Shown in pieces: positions 35,149 to 45,094 of a stretch of DNA of 64,000 nt. This stretch comes from Candidatus Anammoxibacter sp. GTDB lineage: Bacteria; Planctomycetota; Brocadiia; Brocadiales; Anammoxibacteraceae. How positions within the stretch are numbered: the stretch's first letter is position 1; every line of letters begins with the position of its first letter. The notes beneath the pieces are model-generated. The model was not told where the DNA came from. It made no database searches and saw nothing but the letters and a program-made list of their open reading frames with translations. Made by a program: the position numbers and the translations under genes. The stretch lies in assembly GCA_021777105.1 (NCBI GenBank), contig JAIQZQ010000069.1, positions 141,345 to 205,344 on the forward strand. Reading direction: 5' to 3'.

Positions 35149-37086
35149 ATGCTATACACATATATATTCGCGTTTTTTGCATCTCTTATTTTAGCTCTGA
35201 TTCTCACGCCTATTGTGCTTTCGCTGTCAATAAAGCATGGAAAAGTTTCACAAGTGTCGCATGACAGATGGCATAAAACACCTACTCCGTTTTTAGGCGG
35301 CATTGGAATTTGGGTTTCATTTCTAGTCGTTGTCCTCTTCATCACATTCATTCCAAGAGTTTGGGATGCGCCGCTTTTACAACTTCCAGATCTTTCAGAT
35401 TATTATTTATGTCTTGCTCTCTCCGGAGCTTCTGGAATGTTCGTATTGGGATTGGTAGACGATTTTGTTAAATTAAATCCGCAAATAAAACTGGTGGCTC
35501 AAATCATTATCGCGACTGTAATGGTAAAGTTTGGCATTGTTATTGAAATAGTGCCATATCCGGCTATAGCGATACCGCTAACAATTTTTTGGATTGTCGG
35601 CATTACAAACGCATTTAACTTGCTTGATAACATGGATGGCTTGTCGGGAGGGATTGTCGGTATAACAGCTTTAATTTTGTTTGCGTTTTCACTTCAAAGC
35701 GGCAATCAATATGTTGCGATTTTGGCTTTGCCTATGGCTGGAGCTGCATTTGGTTTTCTCGTGTATAATTTTAGCCCGGCAAAGATTTTTATGGGCGACT
35801 CCGGCAGCATGTTCATGGGCTTTTTGGTTTCGATACTAGCTGTTGTAGGCACGTGGAAGTATGCAACAAACGTTGTTGTGGCAATTTCTCCCCCTCTTTT
35901 GGCTTTGGGAGTGCCGCTCTTTGATACAATGTTTGTTACTATTACCAGACGGTTAAGAGGTCAAAAAGTGTCACAGGGAGGCAAGGACCATATCTCTCAT
36001 AGATTAGTCTCTCTAGGTTTAAGCGAGCGTCGCGCTGTTTTGGTTATTTATTCCATTTCGATTCTATTTGGAGCTTTAGCGCTTTTCTTTAGCAATGTCA
36101 CCCCTTTTGTAGTTCTTGTTATATCTATAATTGTCGCGATTATACTGTTTTTTATAGGCATGTTTTTTCGTGAAATTGACATTAGCAATAAAAACGACCA
36201 AAATAAAGATAAAGGTAATAGTGGACAAGTGGCTGTTGGGAAGAGAAATGAGTATCCGTTAAGTAAAAGAAGTTTGGTCGAGATTATGATGGATATAGCT
36301 TTGGTTTCAATAGCCTATTTTTCATCATATTTAATTCGCACCGAAGGGGCTCTATCTCAACCATTTTTTGATAGATTTGTTGAAAGCTGTCCATGGGTTA
36401 TTATTATAAAGTGTGTTATCTTCTATTTTATGAATATGTATAAATCCCATTGGAGGTATGTAAGCATTTTCGACTTGATTGGCATTGTAAAAGCTGTGAC
36501 AATCAGCTCTCTTGCTATTGTCTTTATAGCTTTTATGTTTGCGAGATTTAGTTATGGTTACTCACGATCTGTTTTTGTAATTGACTGGATGTTGACGTTA
36601 ATTTTAGTTGGAGGAAGCAGATGCTTTTTTAGGGCGTTTAGAGAGCTAATTGTTAACTATCGCGTTGGCGGGCGCAACACTTTAATCGTTGGGGCCGGCA
36701 ATATTGGAGAAATCGTGTTGAAACAGATAAAAAATAATCCCATGTCAAGGTTAAAGGTTGTAGGCTTTATTGATGATGATTTGCATAAATTAGGCTCAAG
36801 AATACATGGCGTAAAGGTCCAAGGCTCCTCTCGTGATTTGCTGGAAATTGCGGACAAGAATAAAGTGCAGGAGGTCGTGATTGCCATACATTCAGCCTCT
36901 GCGGCTACGATCTCAAGAATAGAGAGTATTTGCAAAGAGAACGGCATTAAATATAGCAAGATTCCGGAAGTGGATAATGTGTTAGAGGAGCTTGTACAGC
37001 CTGAATCGTCCCATAACGGGAAAAATGATGTTTTTGGCGCTAATATGCGTCATAAAATTGACAAAAATTATTTCTCCAGCAACTGA
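35149..37086 (+). CDS. Fusion: WecA/TagO-like phosphotransferase + CapD-type N-terminal domain
   Basis: The protein has 645 residues. Residues 1-340 are a WecA/MraY-like polyprenyl-phosphate sugar-1-phosphate transferase with all expected motifs: GLVDDFVKL, AFNLLDNMDGLSG, IFMGDSGSMF and DHISHRL. After a Lys/Asn-rich linker the last 285 residues match the first half of FlaA1/CapD/WbpM dehydratases: four membrane helices and a CoA-binding-like Rossmann unit (TLIVGAGNIGEIV, GFIDDD). The catalytic SDR half is missing. The enzyme should place the first sugar on the lipid carrier; the added domain may tether or sense nucleotide sugars. Preceding it is a 196-base gap. Confidence 0.88.
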   Translation: MLYTYIFAFFASLILALILTPIVLSLSIKHGKVSQVSHDRWHKTPTPFLGGIGIWVSFLVVVLFITFIPRVWDAPLLQLPDLSDYYLCLALSGASGMFVLGLVDDFVKLNPQIKLVAQIIIATVMVKFGIVIEIVPYPAIAIPLTIFWIVGITNAFNLLDNMDGLSGGIVGITALILFAFSLQSGNQYVAILALPMAGAAFGFLVYNFSPAKIFMGDSGSMFMGFLVSILAVVGTWKYATNVVVAISPPLLALGVPLFDTMFVTITRRLRGQKVSQGGKDHISHRLVSLGLSERRAVLVIYSISILFGALALFFSNVTPFVVLVISIIVAIILFFIGMFFREIDISNKNDQNKDKGNSGQVAVGKRNEYPLSKRSLVEIMMDIALVSIAYFSSYLIRTEGALSQPFFDRFVESCPWVIIIKCVIFYFMNMYKSHWRYVSIFDLIGIVKAVTISSLAIVFIAFMFARFSYGYSRSVFVIDWMLTLILVGGSRCFFRAFRELIVNYRVGGRNTLIVGAGNIGEIVLKQIKNNPMSRLKVVGFIDDDLHKLGSRIHGVKVQGSSRDLLEIADKNKVQEVVIAIHSASAATISRIESICKENGIKYSKIPEVDNVLEELVQPESSHNGKNDVFGANMRHKIDKNYFSSN

Positions 37087-37151
37087 TCTTAGGCCTTAAA
37101 ATCTTTAATTATTGTTTATATGCGTGGCAGGGGGGATAAAGGGCTTTGCAA

Positions 37152-37496
37152 ATGCAAAAGAGAGTTTTTATTTTATTTATTTTGTTTGTTTTATATTTTA
37201 GCGTAAACGTGTTGGATAGCGGGTTCGAAATGCTCTTATCTTCTAATAATAATTCAAAAACAATTTTCGATATTACGGAATCGCATTTCCGGCAGCCAAA
37301 AGAATTTCCTGTTCTTATGAAATATTACAAAATGTTTTTTAGTAGAATAGAGTCTGATTATGATAAAATATGGTTCCTTTCCCCAATATCTTATTCTGTA
37401 TTGCTGCTAATTTTTTTAACTTTGCCAGTTATAATTTTTACAAAATTGTTTTCGGCTATTTCTCGTCGTCAACACGTTTCGACAAGTAAAGATTAA
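37152..37496 (+). CDS. Small two-helix membrane protein of unknown function
   Basis: ATG 37152 is preferred over TTG 37146, giving 114 residues. One hydrophobic helix lies at the N-terminus (FILFILFVLYFSV) and a second near residues 80-100 (YSVLLLIFLTLPVII), with a roughly 60-residue loop between them that should be periplasmic. It sits 17 bases before the chain-length protein gene, so it may assist chain-length control or assembly. I do not recognise the family. Confidence 0.6.
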   Translation: MQKRVFILFILFVLYFSVNVLDSGFEMLLSSNNNSKTIFDITESHFRQPKEFPVLMKYYKMFFSRIESDYDKIWFLSPISYSVLLLIFLTLPVIIFTKLFSAISRRQHVSTSKD

Positions 37497-37513
37497 TAAC
37501 AGGATTTTATTTA

Positions 37514-38875
37514 GTGGAAGAACAAAAACAACTTAAAAGTTATTTTGAAATACTTTGGACTAGAAGATTATTAATTATTATAGTAACGTCCTCATGTATG
37601 ACGATTGCGGCGTTAATAAATGTGTTGGCGCCGTCAGAATATAAGACAACCGCGACAATATTGGTGACTTCTCCATATGCACCTGACAATATGAATTTGC
37701 CTAACGCGCCATATTCTACAGGCATATTTAATGATTTGTTTCATAATGTTAATTTTAGAAAAGCGATTTTAGACAAGCTTGGCAAAAAGGGCGCTGAAAT
37801 AAAACTTACGGCGACTAAATTGGAAAAAATGGCAAGCCTTGAGTTCGTTCCGAAAAATAATATTATTAGGGTAAATGTTGAAGGGCGCGAGCTTGAGTTT
37901 TTAAATGATATTGTAAATAGTTTTACGGAAATTTATGTTGAACAATTTAATCATGCGCAGAAATTGGAATTTTTAGAAACTAAGCATAAGGTTGGTGAAG
38001 ATTTGAAAGTTATCCGTGAAGAATTAAATAGCAAGGAAGAGGAGATCAAAGCATTAGGGTTGAAAATAGATAAGCATTTAATTGATCAAAAATATGGCAA
38101 AGTTAGCCATCAGTTATCAAGTTATGAGAATGAATTGCGTGATAGAAGGATAGCCCTTGATGGAAATAACGCAATAATACAAGAGATTGAAAGGCAATTA
38201 AATACGGAAAATGAGCGCCCGCTGCCGAATCTACATTTGATACATTCCTTAAATGAAAAAATAAGAAATATATCTGTAAACAAGAGTGAATATAATGTGA
38301 AATATAATGAAATAAATAAATTTATTGGTCAACTTGAAAATGGCAAAAAAGATGATAAAACCGTATCTGAACTGACGGATTATAAAAAACAGGCGACGGA
38401 ACTAAATATATTGTTAAATGCGTCAAACGCGAAAATTAATGAATATAAAAAACAAATAGAAGCTGAAAGGGTTAGTCCTTCTAGGAACAAAAAAACTATT
38501 GATAGCTTGAGGGGCAGGCTAAGGAACCAGACTGAAGCAAATGAACGCAAATCTGCGGAATATAAAAAAATGTCAAATACATTAGTTAAATTAAAAAATG
38601 ACGTTAAAACATTAAATGAAAAAAAATTATATTACGATACTGAAAAAAGGAAATTAGAACGCGAGCGACAGTCCGTCGTCGCTAAATTAAATAGTATTGA
38701 GGCTAAAGCTAATAAAGCTATGATGTCCGCCAAAACAAAAAGAATGAAAGCAAAAGTATTTGAGCTGTCAAGCTGCCCGCTGGAGGTTAAATCAAGCTTA
38801 GTAAATAGTTTAGCCTATTCCGGTATTGGCGGCTTTGCGCTTATTATTCTATTTTTATGGATATGTTTTATTTGA
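37514..38875 (+). CDS. Wzz-like polysaccharide chain-length/co-polymerase protein
   Basis: The start is GTG 37514 and the protein has 453 residues. The N-terminus (YFEILWTRRLLIIIV then a membrane helix and YKTTATILV) is the Wzz signature. A long periplasmic coiled coil follows at about residues 160-410, rich in Glu, Lys and Asn. One helix closes the protein near residues 432-453. It lacks the C-terminal tyrosine-kinase domain found in some co-polymerases. It should set the length of the polymer made by the O-antigen polymerase. Confidence 0.87.
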   Translation: MEEQKQLKSYFEILWTRRLLIIIVTSSCMTIAALINVLAPSEYKTTATILVTSPYAPDNMNLPNAPYSTGIFNDLFHNVNFRKAILDKLGKKGAEIKLTATKLEKMASLEFVPKNNIIRVNVEGRELEFLNDIVNSFTEIYVEQFNHAQKLEFLETKHKVGEDLKVIREELNSKEEEIKALGLKIDKHLIDQKYGKVSHQLSSYENELRDRRIALDGNNAIIQEIERQLNTENERPLPNLHLIHSLNEKIRNISVNKSEYNVKYNEINKFIGQLENGKKDDKTVSELTDYKKQATELNILLNASNAKINEYKKQIEAERVSPSRNKKTIDSLRGRLRNQTEANERKSAEYKKMSNTLVKLKNDVKTLNEKKLYYDTEKRKLERERQSVVAKLNSIEAKANKAMMSAKTKRMKAKVFELSSCPLEVKSSLVNSLAYSGIGGFALIILFLWICFI

Positions 38876-39054
38876 TAGACATAATTACGATGCGCCCCTT
38901 TTCTCATTCCACGCTTATTGTCTACCCTCTGCTCACACTGGTTTCATTTAGCTTTTAGAAAGCAGATCCGCATGTTTTCTATAAGATTATGCCGTATTCT
39001 CCTTCCTGTCTATTAATATTGACTTTTTGGACATTTATTAAAATATTTTAAAAA

Positions 39055-40461
39055 GTGATATATAAAAAAACAGATATTGCCGGCAACTTTAACCTCATTA
39101 TAATACTTGTTTTTGTGTTATTGTTTGTAAAAGGCCTGGTATTTGTTTTTCTTGTGCCCATGTGGCAAGGCCCTGACGAGCCTACCCATGTTGAGTACAT
39201 TATGCGTCTATCGCAACATGTTTCTTTTGATAAAACTATTGAGTCCGACAAGCGAATTAGGGATAGAATATTATCTTCAATGAAAAAGAATAATTTTGAA
39301 GAATTCGGCGCAAAAGTTTCATCAATAAATGATATATCTCCAATTGCCGGCCCGGAGTACCCGCCATTTTACTACTTCCTTAACTCGTCATTGATTAAGT
39401 TGTTAAACATAAATGATTTTGAGATTCAGTTTTATTTTATTCGTCTAATATCAATGATTCTGGGCATTGGAAATCTGGTATTTATATATTTAATAGCCTG
39501 TAAAATATTTATTGAAAAGACAAAGTTATATTCATTAACCGTCGTTTCATTTGCCGGCTTTCTACCTCAATATTCGTACATGACATCCGTTGCTAATCCG
39601 GAAAATCTCGGAAATCTGATTATAACGTCAGTTGTCTTTTTGTTTTTACTGGTTTCTAATAAAGGATTGAGATGGTATTATGCGCTTACAGTTATAATAT
39701 TATTATTTCTTGGGCATAAAACGGAAGCTACTATATTTATTGCGTTGCCGTTGGCAATTGTGGCGGCCTGGTTTCAATTTGGCCGAAAATTTTTATATTA
39801 TAAGAGCAATATTTCCAGAAATATAAAAGTAATTATTTTTGCGTCTTTATCAATAACCGCATTGATTGTTATTGCAAAATATTTTTCAAGCGATTTGTTT
39901 AGCAAGACATTTATACATGGCAGTGAATTGTTGGCGACCCCATATAATTTAATTAAATTAGGTCTTAGTCATCCGTCTCTGTATATAAAAGAGATGGCTA
40001 TTTTATTTGTAAGCTTTTGGCTCAGTTTTGGTCATATGGTTTATAAAATGAGTATGGGATGGTATTTTGTTTTATTTATAATTACATGCTTGTCATTAAC
40101 AGGTTGTGTAATAATAGGTAAAAGTGTTATTTTGCGGCGAGATGGATGGTTTTCTTCTATTAATATAAGGAACTCAATTTTGCTTATTGCGCTTATAATA
40201 GTAAATTTAGGGGCAATATACTTTGATGAGTTTAAAGCGTATGCGAGGGGAGAAATGAACCCGGCTTCAATGCCGTTGCGAACTCAAGGGCGGTATCTTT
40301 TTCCCTCGCTTTCAGCTATTTCATGTTTGTTTGTGCTGGGAATAAAAGGTGTGTGCCCAATTCCGCGTCAACACGATATCATGAAACTCTTAATAAGTTT
40401 TATGATTTTTCTGAATATAGTTTCTGTTTTTAAATATCTGGTTCCACTTTTTTATTTATAA
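39055..40461 (+). CDS. DUF2142 multi-pass membrane protein
   Basis: GTG 39055 gives 468 residues and 10 or more membrane segments. The motif MWQGPDEPTHVEYI early in the protein is the DUF2142 hallmark, with the acidic pair at the equivalent place to the catalytic Asp/Glu of GT-C glycosyltransferases. Such proteins are thought to move sugars from polyprenyl-phosphate donors on the periplasmic side. That activity is inferred from family resemblance. It lies between the chain-length protein and the flippase. Confidence 0.8.
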   Translation: MIYKKTDIAGNFNLIIILVFVLLFVKGLVFVFLVPMWQGPDEPTHVEYIMRLSQHVSFDKTIESDKRIRDRILSSMKKNNFEEFGAKVSSINDISPIAGPEYPPFYYFLNSSLIKLLNINDFEIQFYFIRLISMILGIGNLVFIYLIACKIFIEKTKLYSLTVVSFAGFLPQYSYMTSVANPENLGNLIITSVVFLFLLVSNKGLRWYYALTVIILLFLGHKTEATIFIALPLAIVAAWFQFGRKFLYYKSNISRNIKVIIFASLSITALIVIAKYFSSDLFSKTFIHGSELLATPYNLIKLGLSHPSLYIKEMAILFVSFWLSFGHMVYKMSMGWYFVLFIITCLSLTGCVIIGKSVILRRDGWFSSINIRNSILLIALIIVNLGAIYFDEFKAYARGEMNPASMPLRTQGRYLFPSLSAISCLFVLGIKGVCPIPRQHDIMKLLISFMIFLNIVSVFKYLVPLFYL

Positions 40462-40551
40462 ATTGCCGGCCTGGTTTCAGCCCGCGCATATTTCCATGTA
40501 AACAGCTTAAATGTAAATATCGAGCCCTTTTATTGATTTCCCGAATGTTGA

Positions 40552-41811
40552 ATGTCAAAACTTGTAATTAAAAACACAACCTATATATTTGCGGCAAGGG
40601 CCGGCAACGCGGCGTTGCTTTTTTCCCTGTTTGTTGTCTTATCCAGAAAATTAGGCGTTGAAACATTGGGGACATACTCTTTTTTGCACACGGTTATTTT
40701 GACCAGCACATTTTTTGCCGGTTTTGGCCTGGACATTTTGATGGTGCGCGAAGTTGCAAAGGATAACAATTCAGGCGGATTGTGCCTGTCAAATATTCTT
40801 GGTTTAAAGACGCTGACTTCATTAATAACAGTTGTTGTTATTGTATTATCAATATCGCTTTTTATTCCAGATGTAAATACAAGACGGCTATTATGGATTT
40901 ACAGTTCCGCAATACTGTTCAATTCCCTTTCTCAGACGCTTTGGCATTATGGCGATTCATTTGAGAAGTTGCAGTACCATTCAATTCTTTGGGTAATCTC
41001 AAATATCCTTAAGGCTTCGCTTGGGATTGGGGCGGCGTTTTATTATGGCCGTATTGATTTTGTGATTTACGGCATGGTTTTATCTGAATTTGTAGCGTTT
41101 ATAGCGTCATTGTTGATTATATGGAAATATTTTGGCGTTTTAAGTTTTAAATTTGATTTTCAATTTTATCGCAAACTCATAAAGAAGTCATATATTATAG
41201 GCATAGGCGTAATACTTGGCGCTCTCTATTTTCGCGTTGATATTGTGATGCTGGGGCTTATGAAAAACCAGGAATATGTGGGGTGGTACAGCGTTTCATG
41301 CAAGATTATCGAGGGATTTACTATATTGCCCGGCAGCATTATTCTTGCCTCTTTTCCGGCGCTGTCGCGCAATTATGAGGTAGAAAAGAGCCTGTATTGG
41401 CAAAATGTTAAAAGGGCTCTGAGTTTTCTGTTTTTGCTTGGCATTTCCGTTTCAACTGCAATGGCCCTGTTTGCGGATAAAATTATAGTTATGCTTTACG
41501 GCGCGGAATATGTTATGTCCGCGCCTGTATTAAGGTTGTTAAGCATTGTGTTGTTGCTTGTGTTTATTAACTGGTTTTTGTCATATGTGTTAATTTCAAG
41601 CGGGAAGGAGAAGTTTAACACTATATGCCTTGTTGTTGCCACAATTGTCAATATTGCGGCTAATTATGCTTTAATACCTGGATATGCGCATATAGGCGCC
41701 GCGATTGCCACAATAATCTCCGAGGTCGTTTTAATTGGAATCTTGACGGTTAAAGTCCTAAAAATAAGAACACATTTGCTTGCGGTGGAAGAAGAACCTG
41801 TTTTATGTTGA
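40552..41811 (+). CDS. Wzx-type oligosaccharide flippase
   Basis: The protein has 419 residues with 12 or so membrane segments. LVIKNTTYIFAARAGNA at the start and GVETLGTYSF, GLDILMVREVAK are the usual RfbX/MOP-superfamily features. Flippases of this family turn the lipid-linked glycan unit from the cytoplasmic to the periplasmic face. Its presence shows at least one Wzx/Wzy-type pathway in the locus; the ABC exporter at the left edge may serve another substrate. Confidence 0.9.
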   Translation: MSKLVIKNTTYIFAARAGNAALLFSLFVVLSRKLGVETLGTYSFLHTVILTSTFFAGFGLDILMVREVAKDNNSGGLCLSNILGLKTLTSLITVVVIVLSISLFIPDVNTRRLLWIYSSAILFNSLSQTLWHYGDSFEKLQYHSILWVISNILKASLGIGAAFYYGRIDFVIYGMVLSEFVAFIASLLIIWKYFGVLSFKFDFQFYRKLIKKSYIIGIGVILGALYFRVDIVMLGLMKNQEYVGWYSVSCKIIEGFTILPGSIILASFPALSRNYEVEKSLYWQNVKRALSFLFLLGISVSTAMALFADKIIVMLYGAEYVMSAPVLRLLSIVLLLVFINWFLSYVLISSGKEKFNTICLVVATIVNIAANYALIPGYAHIGAAIATIISEVVLIGILTVKVLKIRTHLLAVEEEPVLC

Positions 41812-41849
41812 TATATTGTTAATTTCAAAATAGGGCGTTTGCGAATTTT

Positions 41850-43085
41850 ATGAAAAAGGTGTTGTTAAATTCGGCGATAGTTTTCTTTAGCATATTACTT
41901 TCAGTCTTGCTTGCAGAGTCTATAGTTCGTGTATTTAAACTTGCCTATGTAATTGAAAACAACTCTGATATGTTTTTTGAGCCGTTTGACGGGTTTAATT
42001 ATTTTGGCAAGAAGAATTTTAAAGGGGTATGGTCAACTCCTGAGTTTAGGATAAATATAGAGCACAACTCAAAAGGATTCCGCGATGATGAGTATAATAT
42101 CGATAAGCGGGAAGAGGCTAAACGTGTTGTTGTTTTAGGCGATTCGTTCACTTGGGGGTGGGGCATAGATGAAGAAGATGTTTACAGCAAAAAACTTAAA
42201 AATCGATTAAAAAATAATACCGAAGTTATTAATATGGGCGTCCCCGGGTACGGTATTAAAGAGGAGTATGCGGTATTTGAAAAATATTGCATTGAATTAA
42301 AGCCGGATTTGGTTATTGTCGCGTTCTTTTATGATGATTTTGCCCATAGCCAACTTTTATCCGCAAATATACGCAAAGATAAAATTGACATTAACAATAC
42401 CGGTTTTAAAGACCATTCGTTCAACGTTAAAAAAAAAATATTATATTGCAATCAATATTATGGCTCGTTTAACGGAATGCTTGCGTTGTTAGATAAAACA
42501 TGTTTTTTTGCGATTCAAGGTAGCAATCCGCTAAAAGCCGGTTCAATAGTTTTTGGCATGCGCGATTTTTTAAGATCGCATTCCGCTTTATATAACTTTA
42601 CGGTCAGCAAGTTTAAAACCGCCGGTAAGTTGCAGGGTTTGCGTGATAAATTTATAGAACGCGGTTTAATGAAGGCGCTTCCCACTGTCAGCGTAGCGGC
42701 CGAGACGCTTAAAAGCAAAGATAAATGGCAATATACGAAAGATATATTGTTGAAGATGAAAGCTCTTGCCGACGAAAATAATATTGAATTGACCGTTGTT
42801 ATTATTCCTGAAAAACCGCAAGTCTATGAACGATTTTGGCCCGCAATAACGACTCAATATAATATTACCCCGAAAGATTTAGAGGCTCCAAATAATTATA
42901 TTAGCAGTGTTTGCAGAAACAATGATATAAATGTTTTGGATTTGCTGTCAGGATTTAGAGACCACGCTAAAACCGGCGATGCGTTGTATTTTGATTACGA
43001 CCCTCATTGGAATGTGCGAGGGCATGATTTGGCTTCGTCGCTAATATATGAATATTTAATTAAATCAAATATTCTCAATCCCTAA
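41850..43085 (+). CDS. SGNH/GDSL-family protein, membrane-anchored
   Basis: The protein has 411 residues. An N-terminal membrane anchor spans about residues 4-25. The SGNH motifs are VVLGDSFTWGWG, and near the C-terminus DPHWNVRGHDL supplies the D-x-x-H. It may add or remove acyl groups on the exported glycan and could partner the MBOAT. It is related only distantly to the SGNH protein at 10009 and the broken gene at 45095. A strong terminator follows 13 bases after its stop. Confidence 0.82.
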   Translation: MKKVLLNSAIVFFSILLSVLLAESIVRVFKLAYVIENNSDMFFEPFDGFNYFGKKNFKGVWSTPEFRINIEHNSKGFRDDEYNIDKREEAKRVVVLGDSFTWGWGIDEEDVYSKKLKNRLKNNTEVINMGVPGYGIKEEYAVFEKYCIELKPDLVIVAFFYDDFAHSQLLSANIRKDKIDINNTGFKDHSFNVKKKILYCNQYYGSFNGMLALLDKTCFFAIQGSNPLKAGSIVFGMRDFLRSHSALYNFTVSKFKTAGKLQGLRDKFIERGLMKALPTVSVAAETLKSKDKWQYTKDILLKMKALADENNIELTVVIIPEKPQVYERFWPAITTQYNITPKDLEAPNNYISSVCRNNDINVLDLLSGFRDHAKTGDALYFDYDPHWNVRGHDLASSLIYEYLIKSNILNP

Positions 43086-43098
43086 ATTTAAATATATC

Positions 43099-43125
43099 AC
43101 GCCGCTTTGTTGCGGCGTTTTTTTT
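43099..43125 (+). terminator. Rho-independent terminator
   Basis: A perfect 7-base stem (ACGCCGC at 43099-43105, GCGGCGT at 43112-43118) with a six-base loop is followed by a run of T to 43125. It lies just after the SGNH gene and ends the upstream transcript before the second WecA-like gene. Confidence 0.9.
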
Positions 43126-43141
43126 AAGGCCCAATTGCAAA

Positions 43142-44284
43142 TTGACGTATCAACTTTCACTGTTTTGCTTCTATATTTTTAGCCTTACGCTAATAATATC
43201 TTATTTTTTAATACCGTTGTTAAAACGCATTGCGTTTAGGTACAACATAGTTGACCATCCAAACCCGCGCAAAATACATAAAATCCCAACCCCAATTTTA
43301 GGCGGCATGGCGATTTGGGGATCGTTTACCATTGTTCTTGCCGTACACCTCGCAATAGTTGTGATATTTAAGGGGGATATCACGGAGTCCGACCTTGTCT
43401 CGCCTCGTCTTAAATTTTACGCGCATAACGCGACGATCATTATCCATAAGATTTTCGCTGTTTTGATTTGCGGTTTTTTTGTAATGATAATCGGCTTGAT
43501 TGACGATATTTATAACCTGTCGATTATCGTAAGGTTGATTTTTGAAACAATAACGGCTTGCGTAATTGTGTATATGGGGTTTGCTCCGGAAATGTATTTT
43601 TTGCCGCGCGCGGCAGTATGGTTTGTTACCGTGGTGTGGATTGTTGGTATTATTAACGCGTTCAATTTGCTGGACGGCGCAAACGGGCTTGCCGGAGGGG
43701 TTGGCATGGTTTCAGCTTCATTATTGGCAAGTGTCATGTTTATGGCCAACCAGCCTTTGTTGGGCGCGTTGTTAATCACTCTGGTTGCGGGGATTTTGGG
43801 CTTTTACCGGTATAATTTCCCAAAAGCCTCTATCTTCATGGGCAGCTCCGGCAGCATGTTTATTGGCTATATCTTGTCGATAATTACGGTTTTGGCCACG
43901 TTTATGATCAATGAAGTAAGCTCCCATTTTGCGCTTATTATACCAATCGCTATACTTGGCGTTCCAATTTACGACACATTTTCCGTAATAATTATACGCA
44001 TATGCAGCAAAAAGTCTATTGTCCACGCCGATATGAACCACCTGATTCATCGATTAATCGGCAAGGGGATTTCAAATAAAGCCGGAGTTCTATACATTTA
44101 TTTGTTTGCGTTTTTTATCGGAGGGGTTTCCATCTTTTTAGTGAACGCTTCAATAACAAGAAGTATATTTGTAGTTGCAATTATTGTGATGATATTTGTG
44201 TTTATGTTTTTATTTGAACTTTTTGTGCCTGTTAAGTGCGATCCGTTGCGTGAATCAGGAATTAATAAAATTAACAATAAATAA
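43142..44284 (+). CDS. WecA/MraY-like membrane protein lacking key acidic residues
   Basis: TTG 43142 gives 380 residues with about 10 membrane segments and the family's general layout: HPNPRKIHKIPTPILGG, GLIDDIYN and NHLIHRL are present. Two usual Asp positions are changed: FMGDSGS reads FMGSSGS (Ser235), and DGLDGLA reads DGANGLA (Asn181). In MraY the FMGD Asp is needed for catalysis, so this protein is probably inactive as a transferase, or uses a different mechanism. Because it begins 17 bases after the terminator, its own promoter is not obvious. Confidence 0.8.
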   Translation: MTYQLSLFCFYIFSLTLIISYFLIPLLKRIAFRYNIVDHPNPRKIHKIPTPILGGMAIWGSFTIVLAVHLAIVVIFKGDITESDLVSPRLKFYAHNATIIIHKIFAVLICGFFVMIIGLIDDIYNLSIIVRLIFETITACVIVYMGFAPEMYFLPRAAVWFVTVVWIVGIINAFNLLDGANGLAGGVGMVSASLLASVMFMANQPLLGALLITLVAGILGFYRYNFPKASIFMGSSGSMFIGYILSIITVLATFMINEVSSHFALIIPIAILGVPIYDTFSVIIIRICSKKSIVHADMNHLIHRLIGKGISNKAGVLYIYLFAFFIGGVSIFLVNASITRSIFVVAIIVMIFVFMFLFELFVPVKCDPLRESGINKINNK

Positions 44285-44305
44285 TAAAACGGGAGGCTGT
44301 ATTTT

Positions 44306-44908
44306 ATGAGGGTGATTTCAGGTTCGGCAAAAGGCGCTAAATTATTGGGGGTGGATAGCAAACAAACCCGGCCAATTCTTGATAGAGTGAAGGAGTCGTT
44401 ATTTAATATTATCGCTAATTTGATAGAAGGCGCTAATGTAATGGATATGTTTGCAGGCACTGGATCATTAGGCATTGAAGCCCTTAGCAGGGGGGCCGCG
44501 GGCTGCCTTTTTATTGAGTCTGATTACGGCGCGATTAAGATTGTAAAGCAGAATCTGACAAAGACGCGTTTAATAGATAAAGCGGATATAATTGAGTCTG
44601 ATGTTTTTACTTTAGATTCCGACTTTAGGTTTCAGGAATACGTTCAAAACCGAAGCTCAAAGTTTGACCTTGTTCTGGTTGGCGCGCCATATCCATTGGT
44701 TGAGCAAGCTTCCGCGCGGGACAAATTGATTTCGCTTTTTAACCGATTTGCCGTTAATCAGGTTATTGCCGATGACGGCGTTATTGTTTTGCAGCACAAA
44801 ACCTCGAAACTTGAACTACCAAATGAAAACCGGAAAATTGAGATTACGGATGAGCGCGTCTACGGTAAAACCCAGTTGACATTTTTTAGGCCTGTTAAAT
44901 ATTCTTAA
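44306..44908 (+). CDS. rsmD: RsmD-like 16S rRNA methyltransferase with altered catalytic motif
   Basis: The protein has 200 residues and a GGGAGG ribosome-binding site 10 or so bases upstream. MRVISGSAKG at the start and RPILDRVKESLFNII are RsmD-specific, with SAM motif MFAGTGSLGIEAL. RsmD methylates G966 of 16S rRNA. The catalytic DPPY/F motif reads GAPY (residues 126-129), so the key Asp is missing. The fold assignment is firm; whether it is active is open. Confidence 0.85.
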   Translation: MRVISGSAKGAKLLGVDSKQTRPILDRVKESLFNIIANLIEGANVMDMFAGTGSLGIEALSRGAAGCLFIESDYGAIKIVKQNLTKTRLIDKADIIESDVFTLDSDFRFQEYVQNRSSKFDLVLVGAPYPLVEQASARDKLISLFNRFAVNQVIADDGVIVLQHKTSKLELPNENRKIEITDERVYGKTQLTFFRPVKYS

Positions 44909-45094
44909 GTCCAGCCGGTAATGAGGATTATGCGGTTAATATGATTTTTATTTTTTGTTCCGCAAAACACTGGCTTGAATGGCAAATCCGCGCAAAAGGA
45001 AATATTTGACAAATCTGTCATCCTTCTCATGTCGCGCTATTTTTTTTACATTTTAAAAGCCGATTTGTATTGTGCCATTCGGCAATGAATCAGT

